A stretch of DNA of 64,000 nt from Allolobophora icterica. Taxonomy: Eukaryota; Annelida; Clitellata; Crassiclitellata; Lumbricidae. The notes below the pieces were generated by a model. The model saw only the letters and a list, made by a program, of their open reading frames with translations. It was not told where the DNA came from and did no database searches. Shown in pieces: positions 10,600 through 23,100 of this stretch (position 1 is its first letter; each line of letters opens with the position of its first letter). The stretch lies in assembly GCA_963556255.1 (NCBI GenBank), contig OY744609.1:17190898-17254897 (forward strand), written 5' to 3'. A program made the translations under genes and the position numbers.

Positions 10600-11600
10600 T
10601 ATCTGATTATGTATATTTTAGTCTCTCCATGTGGTGCTGATGTTTGTAACCCATAATGGCGGCCGACAGCTTCCGCCTACAAAGGTGGAAGCCCTTAAAG
10701 TATACAGTGATCCCAAATGATAGTTACTCGTGGGAAGTATAGTGGGCTCTATATGATTTTGTCAGTGGGAATATTATTGGACAGCCGTATGAACGCACAC
10801 AATGGGTTAGTAACATCCCAGGTTGCATACCTAATTGCAAACCCATATTGACTCTGGTGGGAACTATGAACAAAGCTATGGTCGCGGCCCACTGGAGCCT
10901 CACATTCGACGCTTATTTAGGGGCATAATTGCGCCATCTGCTTATTCGCTGTATGGGACTATAACCGTTGCGTCATCGTTTAACTGTGACGTAATTTCGA
11001 ACTGCACAGGAAACAGTTGCAATTTAAAGAAACAGTGACGTGTTTGCTGCATTGCGAGGCATTCTCCTTTCTTGCGACACGCAGCAGAAGAAGATATTTT
11101 GACAAAATCAAACACACTACTTCGAAATCTCGAACTCCAGACGCGCATAAGAAGGTAAATAGCAATCTATATTTTACATAGCACGTCACTACTATAGAAA
11201 GAAGGATGTCATCACGAGAAAGTATAACAAACTAGCAAAGGAAGCTATAGGAGCGGAGAGCAGCAGGAAGGACCGACGTCAAGAATGGAAGTTGAACAAC
11301 ACAAGAATAGTCTTTAGCAACTTTTTCACTGGGTTCTTTCTATATTGTATCTACAAATATAATTAATTAATTAATTATTTATTTATTTAAACTAATCGCT
11401 GTGGTTCGACCGATTCACTGCATTCTTCCCACTAAGTGGGTTTGGAATCAAAATCGAAGAAGAACAAGAAGAGGAATATCTGAAAATGACCAAGATGAGA
11501 AGAAGCTACAGAGAGAAATAAACCAGAAAGAGGATAGGAGTAACATTTCAGATGCTCATTAACAGTCAGTGTTATCCTTTCCGGTTACTGAGTTTCAACA
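10600..11600. other. Unannotated stretch
   Basis: No gene was recognised. A short (ATTA)n run sits at about 11363-11390. ATAATGGCGGCC at about 10653 looks like a YY1-type promoter word, and GAAGGTAAAT near 11150 could be a splice donor. A non-coding 5' exon of the downstream receptor cannot be excluded, but nothing proves it. Confidence 0.3.
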
Positions 11601-11699
11601 ACGCTGATGGTTAATCGGATGACGTTGATGCTGCTGCCGTTAGTGATGTTTCTGATGGCAATTATGACGATATGCCTAGTGATTGTTTTGTTGACGATG

Positions 11700-11890
<191 letters not shown>

Positions 11891-11904
11891 GGTAGTGGTA
11901 GTGC

Positions 11905-13258
11905 TGATATTGTGTACTCTAACAATCTTCTACCCTGCCGTCAGTCGGGTTTCCGTAAGGGACACTCTACTGAGACCCTCCTTCTTAGTCTTCTTAATGA
12001 TGTTTACAGTGCCATTGATCGCTCTCAACTTACTCTTCTTGCACTTTACGATGTTAGTGCAGCCTTCGACACGGTAGATCATGATCTTCTACAGTAACTG
12101 CGTCGCCTTTCTACCTCCTTTGGTATCTCCAACCTACCTCTACAGTGGCTTTCGTCATACCTATCTGACCGCACTTCGTCTACTGTCTTCCACTCCTCGC
12201 GTTCTCCTTGGATTCCTGTACCTGTTGGCCTCCCCCAGGGTTCTGTGCTTGGCCCTCTTCTTTATATCCTCTTTACTGCTGACCTTGAATCTGTTCTTGC
12301 TGCTAGTGCTCTTTCTAGCCATTCTTACGCTGATGATCTCCAGTCCTATCTGCATTGCTCTGCACGGGATGCTCTGAGTGCTGTTCGCTTGATGTCTAGT
12401 GCAACTGACACTCTATCTGCCTGGCTTTCTTCCAATCGCCTGAGACTTAATCCTCTTAAGACACAGTACATATGGCTGGGTACTCGCCAGCAGTTAGCAA
12501 AACTTGACCTGACCCTTTTGGCTGCTGAATTTCCTCTAATATCATTTTCTACCTCTGTCCGGAACCTTGGTGTCATTCTTGACCAGGAACTAACCTTTAC
12601 TAAGCACCTCTCTTCTCTGTCTCGCTCCTGTTTCTACCATCTCCGCCAGCTCAGGGTTGTTGCTCGCTCTCTCTCAGCCTCTGCTGCTTCAACTCTTATC
12701 CATGCCTTTGTTTGCTCTCGTTTAGATTATTGCTCTTCTCTCTACACCGGTCTTCCTCAAACCCGCCTGTCCTTCCTTGAGAGGATCCTGCGGTCTGCGG
12801 CGCGCCTTGTTGGCTCCATACCCCGCTATGGTAGTGTATCCTCCTACATGCATCATACTCTTCATTGGCTTCCCATCCGGCAGCGTATCCTGTATCGGCT
12901 TTGCTCTCTCGCCTGGCAATGTGTATTGGGTATGGCTCCTTCCTACCTAGGCTCTGTTTTCACTCTCTCTTCTTCTCTTACGGGTCGCTCAGCCCTCCGT
13001 TCCTCTTCTCGGGGCGACTTTATAGTCCCGTATGCCCGCACTGCTACTATGCAGCGCCGAGCATTCTCTGTCGCTGGCCCAACTGCGTGGAATGACTTAC
13101 CACCTCTCCTTCGCCTGTCTCCTCGTACTCACCCGTCTTCTTTTTACGCTCTATTGAAGACTTTTCTGTTTGATCAGGCCTGGCTTGGGAGTGCCTCTGA
13201 GTAGAGCCCTTGAAGAGGCGCTATATAAATTCCATGATTGATTGATTGATTGATGGTG
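11905..13258 (+). mobile_element. LINE fragment, CR1/L2-like reverse transcriptase with (GATT)n tail
   Basis: One reading frame carries most of a reverse transcriptase: QSGFRKGHSTETLL, LYDVSAAFDTVDHDLL (catalytic Asp box A), GLPQGSVLGPLLY (box B), SYADDLQSY (catalytic Y-A-D-D), LRLNPLKTQYIWLG, VRNLGVILDQELTF, SRLDYCSSLYTGLP, LHWLPIRQRILYRL and the C-terminal TAWNDLPPLL...LKTFLFDQ. A single in-frame TAA at 12095-12097 interrupts it. Behind the stop at 13202-13204 lie GAGGCGCTATATAAATTCC and (GATT)n. The 5' part (endonuclease) is missing and replaced by the (GAT)n tract. This is the best LINE copy in the window and anchors the other fragments. Confidence 0.92.
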
Positions 13259-13259
13259 A

Positions 13260-14068
13260 TGAAAGTAAGAGAAGAGAAAAGCAGAAATTTTAATGAAGAC
13301 TATGAGCACATAATATGGTAAAGTATCGTGTTCTGTTTGTGTGCCCTCTTGTAAGCATTTTTGTAAGCTATAGTATTGTGGCGAAACCGTGCTGGGCCAA
13401 GTTACCAGGATGACCACCAACCCGATCTCAAGACTGGAACTCTATCTGTAGGGTGTCGGCTTTGCCTGTCGGGCCAAAGACTCAGAAGACTCGCTAGTTT
13501 TACCGACGCATCGGTTCGCAGATTTAAAGAGTTCCACACAAATTCTGATCAGTTGTCGTATATTAATCCAGTGAATCGAAGCTCGACCGTAAGATCAAAT
13601 TCAAAGACAATCACAATTAACACAAGTTTCTTTCAGAGATCCAATGAATCGCAACTTAAAAAGGCACTAAGTTCTCAAGTTCACAGTTCGCCAATAAAAC
13701 TAAGTTCGCAGTTAGGCCTAGACGATAAAACTCAGTTCGCTGCTCGACGATAAAATAAAGTTCACAGTCCGACGATAAAACAAAGTTCTTAGTTCGCAAT
13801 TCGAAGAATAGGCACACTTCGCAGCTTGACAATACGATGAACTTATCACTATCGCAATTAATGAACTCAATACGACAATATCCACGTCGAAGATCTCAAG
13901 ATTCAAACAAACTTCTTAAAACACGTAATATCGAAACTCTGTATTATCTATCTTAACATCTAATTGTGTCCGAACAAGTATCGTCACACATTTATGTCTC
14001 TTCTGCTCCTCTTCTTCTTCTCTTCTTCTCTCTTTGAGCATCTTGCTCTCCCTTTTTTATAGGTTTCC
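13260..14068. other. Unannotated stretch with degenerate ACGATAAAA repeats
   Basis: No gene was recognised. Around 13700-13800 a loose unit CGACGATAAAA(C/T)AAAGTTC recurs about three times. A CT-rich run (about 14000-14050) leads into the satellite. Confidence 0.35.
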
Positions 14069-14070
14069 CA

Positions 14071-17000
14071 ATGTTTTATGTTCAATGTTTTATGTTTTAT
14101 GTTTAATGTTCAATGCCTTATGTTTTATGTTCGATGTTTTATGTTCTATGTTCTCTGTTCGATGTTTTATGTTCAATGTTTTATGTTTTATGTTCGATGT
14201 TTTATGGTTTATGTTTTATGTTCGATGTTCGATGTTTTATGTTTAATGTTCAATGTTCGATTTTTCTGTTGAATGTTTTATGTTCAATGTTTTATGTTTT
14301 ATGTTCAATGTTCGTTGTGTTATGTTCAATGTTTCATGTTCGACCTTTTATGTTCAGTGTTTTATGTTCAATGTTCGATGTTTTATGTTCAAAGTTTTGG
14401 GTTCCATGCTTTATGTTCAATGTTTTATGTTCTATGTTCTCTGTTCGATGTTTTATGTTCAATGTTTTATGTTTTATGTTTTATGTTTTATGTTCAATGT
14501 TTTATGTTTTATGTTCAATGTTCGATGTTTTATGTTCAAAGTTTTGGGTTCCATGCTTTATGTTCAATGTTTTATGTTCTATGTTCTCTGTTCGATGTTT
14601 TATGTTCAATGTTTTATGTTTTATGTTCGATGTTTTATGGTTTATGTTTTATGTTCGATGTTCGATGTTTTATGTTTAATGTTCAATGTTCGATGTTTTC
14701 TGTTTAATGTTTTATGTTCGATGTTTTATGTTTTATGTTTTATGTTCAATGTTTTATGTTCAATGTTCGTTGTGTTATGTTCAATGTTTCATGTTCGACC
14801 TTTTATGTTCAGTGTTTTATGTTCAATGTTCGATGTTTTATGTTCAAAGTTTTGGGTTCCATGCTTTATGTTCAATGTTTTATGTTCTATGTTCTCTGTT
14901 CGATGTTTTATGTTCAATGTTTTATGTTTTATGTTTTATGTTTTATGTTCAATGTTTTATGTTTTATGTTCAATGTTCGATGTTTTATGTTAAAAGTTTT
15001 GGGTTCCATGCTTTATGTTCAATGTTTTATGTTCTATGTTCTCTGTTCGATGTTTTATGTTCAATGTTTTATGTTTTATGTTCGATGTTTTATGGTTTAT
15101 GTTTTATGTTCGATGTTCGATGTTTTATGTTTAATGTTCAATGTTCGATGTTTTCTGTTGAATGTTTTATGTTCGATGTTTTATGTTTTATGTTTTATGT
15201 TCAATGTTTTATGTTCAATGTTCGTTGTGTTATGTTCAATGTTTCATGTTCGACCTTTTATGTTCAGTGTTTTATGTTCAATGTTCGATGTTTTATGTTC
15301 AAAGTTTTGGGTTCCATGCTTTATGTTCAATGTTTTATGTTCTATGTTCTCTGTTCGATGTTTTATGTTCAATGTTTTATGTTTTATGTTCGATGTTTTA
15401 TGGTTTATGTTTTATGTTCGATGTTCGATGTTTTATGTTTAATGTTCAATCTTCGATGTTTTCTGTTGAATGTTTTATGTTCGATGTTTTATGTTTCATG
15501 TTTTATGTTCAATGTTTTATGTTTTATGTTCAATGTTCGATGTTTTATGTTCAATGTTTCATGTTCGACCTTTTATGTTCAGTGTTTTATGTTCAATGTT
15601 CGATGTTTTATGTTCAAAGTTTTGGGTTCCATGCTTTATGTTCAATGTTTTATGTTCTATGTTCTCTGTTCGATGTTTTATGTTTCATGTTTTATGTTCA
15701 ATGTTTTATGTTTTATGTTCAATGCTCGATGTTTTATGTTCAAAGTTTTGGGTTCCATGCTTTATGTTCAATGTTTTATGTTCGATGCTTTATATTCAGT
15801 GTTTTATGTTGAATGTTTTATGTTCAATGTTTTACGATCAGTGTTTTATGTTCAATGTTCAATGTCCGATGTTTCATGTTCAAAGTTTTATGTTCCATGT
15901 TTTTCAGTTTAATGTTTTATGTTCGATATGTTATGTTCGATGTTTTATGTTGGATGTTTTATGTTTTATGTTCGATGTTTAATGTTTTATGTTCGATATT
16001 TTATGTTTTATGTTCAATGTTTTATGCTCGATGTCTATGTTGAATGTTTTATGTTCTTTGTTTTATGTTCTATGTTCTCTGTTCGATGTTTCATGTTCGA
16101 TGTTTTATGTTCAATGTTTTATGTTCAGTGTGTTATGTCTTATGTTCAATGTTCGATGTTTTATGTTCAAAGTTTTATGTTCCATGTTTCATGTTCAATG
16201 CTTTATGTTCGATATTTTATGTTCAATGTTCGATGTTCGATATTTTATGTTCAATGTTCGATGTCCGATGTTTCATGTTCAAAGCTTCATGTTCCATGTT
16301 TTTCAGTTCAATGTTTTATGTTCGATATTTTATGTTCAATGTTCGATGTTCGATGTTTTATGTTGGATGTTTTATGTTTTATGTTCGATGTTTAATGTTT
16401 TATGTTTTATGTTCGATATTTTATGTTTATGTTCAATGTTTAATGCTCGATGTTTTATGTTGAATGTTTTATGTTCGATGTTTGATGTTCAATGTTTTAT
16501 GTTCGATGTTTTATGTTCAATGTTTTATGTTCAGTGTGTTATGTCTTATGTTCAATGTTCGATGTTCGATGTTTTATGTTCAAAGTTTTATGTTCCATGT
16601 TTCATGTTCAATGCTTTATGTTCGATATTTTATGTTCAATGTTCGATGTTGGATATTTTATGTTCAATGTTCGATGTCCGATGTTTCATGTTCAAAGTTT
16701 TATGTTCCATGTTTTTCAGTTCAATGTTTTATGTTCGATATTTTATGTTCAATGTTCGATGTTCGATGTTTTATGTTGGATGTTTTATGTTTTATGTTCG
16801 ATGTTTAATGTTTTATGTTTTATGTTCGATATTTTATGTTTATGTTCAATGTTTAATGCTCGATGTTTTATGTTGAATGTTTTATGTTCGATGTTTGATG
16901 TTCAATGTTTTATGTTCGATGTTTTATGTTCAATGTTTTATGTTCAGTGTGTTATGTCTTATGTTCAATGTTCGATGTTCGATGTTTTATGTTCAAAGTT

Positions 17001-17978
17001 TTATGTTCCATGTTTCATGTTCAATGCTTTATGTTCGATATTTTATGTTCAATGTTCGATGTTGGATATTTTATGTTCAATGTTCGATGTCCGATGTTTC
17101 ATGTTCAAAGTTTTATGTTCCATGTTTTTCAGTTCAATGTTTTATGTTCGATATTTTATGTTCAATGTTCGATGTTCGATGTTTTATGTTGGATGTTTTA
17201 TGTTTTATGTTCGATGTTTAATGTTTTATGTTCGATATTTTATGTTTTATGTTCAATGTTTCATGCTCGATGTTTTATGTTGAATGTTTTATGTTCTATG
17301 TTTTATGTTCTATGTTCTCTGTTCGATGTTTTATGTTCAATGTTTTATGTTCGATGTTTTATGTTCAATGTTTTATGTTCAGTGTGTAATGTCTTATGTT
17401 CAATGTTCGATGTTCGATGTTTTATGTTCAAAGTTTTATGTTCCATGTTTCATATTCAATGCTTTATGTTCGATATTTTATGTTCAATGTTCGATGTTCG
17501 ATATTTTATTTTCAATGTTCGATGTTCGATGTTTTGTGTTTTATGTTTAATTTTTTATGTTCGATGTTTCATGTTTCATGTTCAATGTTCGATGTTCTAT
17601 GCTGAATGTTTAATGTTCGATTTTTTTATGTTCAGTGTTTCATGTTCAATGTTTTATGTTCAATGTTCCATGTTCGATGTTTTATGTTCGATGTTTTGTG
17701 TTCAAAGTTTTATGTTCCATGTTTTATTTTCAATGTTTTATGTTCGATATTTTATGTTCAATGTTCGATGTTCGATGTCTTATATGCGATGTTTTATGTT
17801 TAATGTGTTATGTTCGAAATTTTGATGTTTTATGTTTTATGTTCGGTGTTTTATGTTCAATGTTCGATGTTCGATGTTTTATGATCGATGTTTGTGTTCA
17901 AAGTTTTATGTTCCATGTTTTATGATCGATGTTTTATGTTCGATGTTCGATGTTTTATGTTCAATGTTTTATGTTCTC
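14071..17978 (+). repeat. Heptad satellite (ATGTTNN)n, about 3.9 kb
   Basis: The array is built of 7-bp units ATGTT followed by two variable bases, mostly TT, CA, CG, CT, TA or GA (about 558 units). Rare landmark words show higher-order repeats: TTCGTTGTGT recurs at 14311, 14766 and 15221, a period of 455 bp (65 units). In the second half a block starting at 16464 recurs at 16877, a period of 413 bp (59 units). Because 7 is not a multiple of 3 and the unit rarely makes stops, all three plus frames stay open for hundreds of codons; the minus strand does not. I do not call these reading frames genes: codons follow the repeat and there is no start, splice or domain evidence. Confidence 0.96.
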
Positions 17979-17989
17979 AGTTTCTCCAT

Positions 17990-18115
17990 CATCATTGCAA
18001 CCCGTCCTTCCTCCTCCTCCTCGTCCTCGTCCTCGTCCTCGTCCTCCTCGTCCTCCTCGTCCTCCTCCTCCTCCTCCTCCTCCTCCTCATCCTCCTCCTC
18101 CTCCTCCTCATGTTC
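17990..18115. repeat. (CCT/CGT)n pyrimidine-rich microsatellite
   Basis: A run of TCCTCC and TCCTCG triplets directly follows the satellite. It encodes only homopolymer-like peptides. Confidence 0.92.
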
Positions 18116-18117
18116 CT

Positions 18118-18490
18118 CTGTCTATCACCCCCGCGCTTTCCACTCAAAACTGAAGTCTCGCCTTTTCAAGTACTCCTATCCTGACTCATCTGATCCTCCG
18201 CCTTACAATTATTCTCGCCGTAAACGACACCCGCCTTGACAGCTGCTTTGCCTCTCCTGATCTGGTACCCTGGAAATCGGACTTGGACCTCTTTTGGACT
18301 ACCCTCTGGAACCCCCTTTGATTTGGTTTGGCCTTCTGGAAACTGGACTCGGACCTCTTTTGGACTACTCTCTGAAACCCCTCTGATTTGACGTAGCGTT
18401 CGTGAATAGATTGGAACCCTGCGCTTGGCTTTCGAGTGGCGCTTTAGAAGTTTGGAGATTACGAATACGATTACGATTAAGATTATACAT
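18118..18490 (+). mobile_element. LINE 3' end with (GATTAC)n-like tail and internal duplication
   Basis: FHSKLKSRLFKYSYPDSS is the usual C-terminal tip of CR1/L2-like reverse transcriptase proteins (F-x-S-x-L-K-T-x-L-F). The 3' UTR has two copies of a roughly 70-bp unit with GGACCTCTTTTGGACTAC (near 18280 and 18350), then GAGTGGCGCTTTAGAAG and a GATTACGAATACGATTAC tail. Confidence 0.72.
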
Positions 18491-19155
18491 CACTATTTAA
18501 CGGCAAATTATTTTGTGTGGTGACGTCAGTTGTGAAACGTTGTATCTTAAATATGTAGTCTATTTGGGCATCTAACGAGATATGTTTTCTTACCCACAAA
18601 AGGTGTCATAATAAAGGAGTATATTAACATTTAGGTTGCAAAACGTTTACACTTTAAAACACCTACTTCAGCGGTTTCGTGTATACTTGGAGGTTAGTCG
18701 TGTCGCGACGGAATAGTAATAGTATTTTGTGATTTTACTTGCAATAGTTTTACTCCAACAGTCGCGCAATACTCTTCCTCTTCGCTAGACACTGACGTCT
18801 ATTAATAAGATACACACCCATAGAGGCGCGTGCGGCATTTAGTTTAGTAAATGTGTTTGCCAGTTTTTGGACATAACTGGACATAGTGCTATGTTGCTTT
18901 CCGAAGACGAGTAGCGTTTAGTTGTCTGATCAAACTTGTTTCCGTAGTTCGTCTAAGAAATTGGCAGTGCTCAGCCAGCTGCAAAATGTAATCTGTTTGG
19001 TCAGTTGCTTTGGAGTAATTTCAGGTTACACTGTGGGAAGATGGGGAACGATTTGGATTTGTCATTTTGTTTAGTTTGTTTGTTAGAGAGATGATGCCAG
19101 TTAGAAAAGTAATGTAACTGGGAAATGACTTCATCAATTGTTACATGCAACAGTA
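18491..19155. other. Upstream region of the receptor gene, no coding sequence seen
   Basis: About 660 bases have no recognisable repeat or ORF of note. They include a full palindromic CRE-type word and a second TGACGTC half site near 18792. This may hold the promoter or a 5' UTR exon of the receptor gene that begins coding at 19815, but no exon could be proved. Confidence 0.3.
18531..18538. promoter_or_regulatory. Consensus cAMP-response element TGACGTCA
   Basis: A perfect TGACGTCA palindrome lies about 1.3 kb upstream of the receptor start codon, in one of the few upstream stretches free of recognisable transposons. It is a consensus match only; use by CREB/ATF factors is inference. Confidence 0.3.
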
Positions 19156-19163
19156 TATAAATG

Positions 19164-19335
19164 TAGGGGCGTCTGCACCATAGAAACCTTGGAGCAAATG
19201 CTCCATCCAAGAAATAGGGGGGGGAGATCTGTCCGTGTGTGCGCCACCATTTTAGGGGGGAAGGAACGGGAAGGGGGAAGAAGAGGGGGAAAAGGGACGT
19301 TGCTCCAATGACTTAGGGGGGGATAGACGCCCCTG
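19164..19335. mobile_element. hAT-type MITE, 172 bp, CAGGGGCGTC ends
   Basis: The ends are TAGGGGCGTC and GACGCCCCTG. The flanks TATAAATG (19156-19163) and TATGAATG (19336-19343) form an 8-bp duplication with one difference. The interior is G-rich with no ORF. Confidence 0.8.
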
Positions 19336-19344
19336 TATGAATGC

Positions 19345-19560
19345 CATGGTAGACTATTCCACGAGGACTGCCCAGAGCTGAGAAAGCATGACGGGCTTGA
19401 ATTGAGGTGTGGAATTGCAGCACAATGATCACCGACCTAGTTGACCTGAGATTGGAACATTTAGCACCCACATGTATAGCAATGTGGTGCCAACAAGTGA
19501 GGCAAATGCCAGCTGGTAAAGTGCCATACACTCCACAACAGGAAGCTAGCATAGCATTTC
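19345..19560 (-). mobile_element. LINE C-terminal fragment, minus strand (degenerate)
   Basis: The inverted complement of CCACGAGGACTGCCC near 19358 reads like the conserved G-Q-S-S-W-N-S-L-P block of the LINE C-terminus. Similar words occur on the minus strand near 38510 and 51575. It is weak and heavily decayed. Confidence 0.35.
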
Positions 19561-19792
19561 TGGCATATAGTCTGTTATATGCAAATATATCGGCTCATTG
19601 GCCAAGCAAGATCTTTGTAGTACAGTTTAAGAACCTTGTAAAATCTGCAAGGAAACTCTATCCTCGTTATTGCTTTTAAAAATTATTGTAATGTAATGTA
19701 ACAACATTTATGCAGTTATTTTGAAGTACCTGCTGCTTGCAAGGCCTACCTATGAGTTAAAGAGGTGCACATTGTTTTCTGCTTATTTTCAG

Positions 19793-20196
19793 ATTCTTCT
19801 TGAACCTAGCTGTTATGTTCACCCAGCAAGATCCAATGGAGTACGGTCTAAGCACGGATTTGGATGTCAAGCTGGAACTGAACATGTCTTCTCCAATCGT
19901 TTCCTTTGCCAATGTTTACAAGCTTCCAGGTTCTGAGGATGTGAAGGTCAATGACTATGACATGAACGGATCCTGTCAGTATGACGGGGAAGAAGATCTG
20001 AGCAATGGTGCTGATTCTGAGGACAGCGGGGAGGCAGTCAATGGGGAATTTTTGTCTGGGAGTTTCCCAGTGAATGCAGATGGTGGCGGGGAGCATAGGA
20101 AGCTGTGTCTAGTGTGTAGTGACGTTGCGTCAGGTCTTCACTACGGTGTCGCTTCCTGTGAGGCCTGCAAGGCGTTTTTCAAACGTACTGTACAAG
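19793..20196 (+). CDS. ERR: ERR coding exon 1: N-terminus and first zinc finger
   Basis: The acceptor TTTTCAG ends at 19792 and the donor GTGAGG follows 20196. The first ATG in frame is at 19815 ([12 protein letters not shown]); the 22 bases before it are read as 5' UTR. There is no stop in frame within the exon, so an upstream coding exon cannot be ruled out. It encodes residues 1-127 plus one base: an Asp/Glu/Ser-rich A/B region, then [20 protein letters not shown] and [10 protein letters not shown]. The split inside the Gly after finger 1 is the position commonly seen in NR3 receptor genes. Confidence 0.93.
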
Positions 20197-23100
20197 GTGA
20201 GGTGGATTTATGTTTATTTATTTACAATTTACTTATGTAAAGGATTTATTATACATGACAAGTCGTTGAGTCTGAGGTATGTGTTTGTTGTATAATTATA
20301 ATGTAGCATTTAAAACCTTCGTGTTTTATGATGTTATTCATATCATATCCCCCAGACCAGAAATTTGGTTTGAGATTTCTGCTCCATATGCGCCCCTAGC
20401 CAATTCAGCTGTAATGAGTACACTGACCATACACTGGTGGTGGGAAGATGAGACGGCAAAGGAGAGGACGGGCCACCTACCCTCATGTGCCATGGCTAAG
20501 GAATGAAGTCGCTAACACTTATACCAATGACTGCATCAGAGCTAGTTTAAGTGACTGCTCTTCTTCTGCATGGCCTTAGCACAGATTTGGGTCATAGATT
20601 TGGGTCAAGCTACACTAAAGGAATTAGGTCCTCTGACTTCTTCTTGCGATTATGCATTTTCATGGTTACAAGGAAGGAGAAAGAAGTAGGTTACTGTAGT
20701 ATGGTATGGTATACTGCAGTATGTCAGTCAAGACTCCATGAGTGCTGATTGGTTAGAAATATCGGATATGCATTTGGCACAACAGACTTATTTATGCATT
20801 GCCAGGTTGTCCAAAGGCTGAAGGTTTACAGGGCATTTTCAAGGCACAATGTGATCTCTGTTCTACATGGGCTTGACAGTGTGCTAATAAAATATGTAAG
20901 CTAAGCTCAACTGGACATTGGTCTTAGTGATCTCCTTATCTCAGGTATCGAGGAAGTCTCGTCTTTCATATCTGGCTTTGCAGTATACATGTAATTAAAT
21001 TTAAGTGGCATTAATTTGCACAGCAGCTAGGCTATGCATGTAAATGCAGGGCTTGACTGGATGCTACATGGGGATCATATGGTAAAGTAAGGTAAAGTAA
21101 CTAGTTCTCAACAAACTTGGCATCATTTAGGCCAGTGTAGCAACTTCTCAACGAACTTGGCATCATTTAGGTGAGTGTAGAGAGTGCCTGTGGTTGGTTT
21201 CTCTTTAAGAGACCTGTGCCATATAGATTTATGTTTACAGTTATATATGTAGTGATCCACTATTGATTTGAATGTTGATTTGAATTTGAGCGTCATTCTT
21301 GTGTCTATGGTGTGATTGGAGTTGGGACTAGGGGAGTGTGGAGGCTGCGGGCAATGGGGAATAGTCGGATCCATTGAAGAGGAAGGTTCCTTATTTGCTG
21401 ACCACAAATCACTCCCAACTTTCACACCAAACTCGGTTATGTTACAAAGTGTAAGAGATTTCACTTTTCCTGGCATTAGCATAAAGTAAGTAAGAAAGTA
21501 AGTAAGTATATTCTTTATTAAGAAGCGCCAGCAAACGCACAGCACTGTACAAAAAAGACATTAGGCCAAAAAAAAATAATGGTGTGTTTCCGGTAACGCG
21601 ACCGAGTCACTTTTTTGGCGCGACTCGGATAATTTTGGGAAAAAATTTTTTTTTAGTAACTCATTTCGTGTCAGAGTTGCAGCTTTCCGACAACTGAAAC
21701 CTCACTTTCTGTGCCAGAGGTCCAGAATTGCGACATTATAGACCGTGGGAAACCAGCGGTCTTTAAAAGTAAATAAGAGCACCGTTAATTAGAGCAACGA
21801 GATGCGTCGCCCGATGTGCAGATCTGCACGGGAAGGACTTAGGTGTAGGGGTAATTAGAGCAACGAGATGCGTCGCCCGATGTGCAGACCTGCACGGGAA
21901 GGACTTAGGTCTAGGGGTAATTAGAGCAAAAAATGGGCTGTAAGTTTCCCATGGTCAGCTTTTACAAATGTGGGAGGGTAGCGGAGATAATAGGCCCGAA
22001 AATCGGCGATTTTCCCACGGTTATGCGCCAAGGTTATTAACCAAATCCAATCGTCGTCGTATTCAATGTGTTATCAACATCTACGATTAATTATCTTTCG
22101 TATCATAGTATGAGTAAAGTTTCCTTTATAGTAACCAGCCTCAAGGTCAGCCTCAGTCTCCTAAGCAACCAGCCCTGCCTATGGGGAACAGTTGGTCGCA
22201 ATGGCGACTGCTCGGTGCCGGCCTTCTATTGGGGGGTGGGGGGTCCGCTATTCTGGGAGCCCACCGGAGTATACATACATACAATATACATACATACAAC
22301 ATACATACATACATGTATGCATACATACATGTATGCATGCATACATACATACATACATACATTCATACATGCAACATAGATACATGCATACATAAATGCA
22401 TACATACATAAATGCATACATGCACATATACATTAATACATATATAAATGCACACATACATACATACATGCATACATACAACATACATACATGCATACAT
22501 GAATGCATACATACACATATACATTAATACACAAATTCTCGTATACATACATACGTTCATACATACATACATACGTACATACACACATACATACAACATA
22601 CACACATACATACAACATACATACAATATGCATACAACATACATACAATAAACATACAACATACATACATAAATGCATACATACACATATACATTAATAA
22701 TTTAATACACATATAAATGCACATATACAAGCATACATACATACATACATACATACATACATACATACTTATATACATACATACATACAACATACATCCA
22801 TGCATACATAAATGCATACATACATAAATGCATACATAGGGCCTACACATATACATTAATACACATATATAATGCACACATACATACATACATACATCAT
22901 ATATACATACATACAACATACACAGGCAACATACGTTAGACTATCGTTGATGGCTGCCAGAAAACGATATCAATGAACTACACTTGTGAAAATATTAGCC
23001 TTCTAGCATATATAAAGAAAACATTTTAAAAATTTTATTTACTGACAAATAGGTTTAAGGAACATGGAACTGTTTTTAGCAAGGTGTTTATTTAGTGACA

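Noticed and set aside
13376..13753. 125-codon plus-strand frame
   Set aside because: Composition follows a degenerate ACGATAAAA repeat; no domain and no splice evidence.
14034..18153. Long plus-strand reading frames (up to 408 codons) of Met-Phe-x-Val-x-Cys repeats
   Set aside because: They are a by-product of the 7-bp satellite; all three frames are open, and there is no start context, splice signal or non-repeat domain.
22068..22919. Reading frames rich in Tyr-Met-Cys-Val or Thr-Tyr-Ile-His on both strands
   Set aside because: Translation of a (CATA)n microsatellite.
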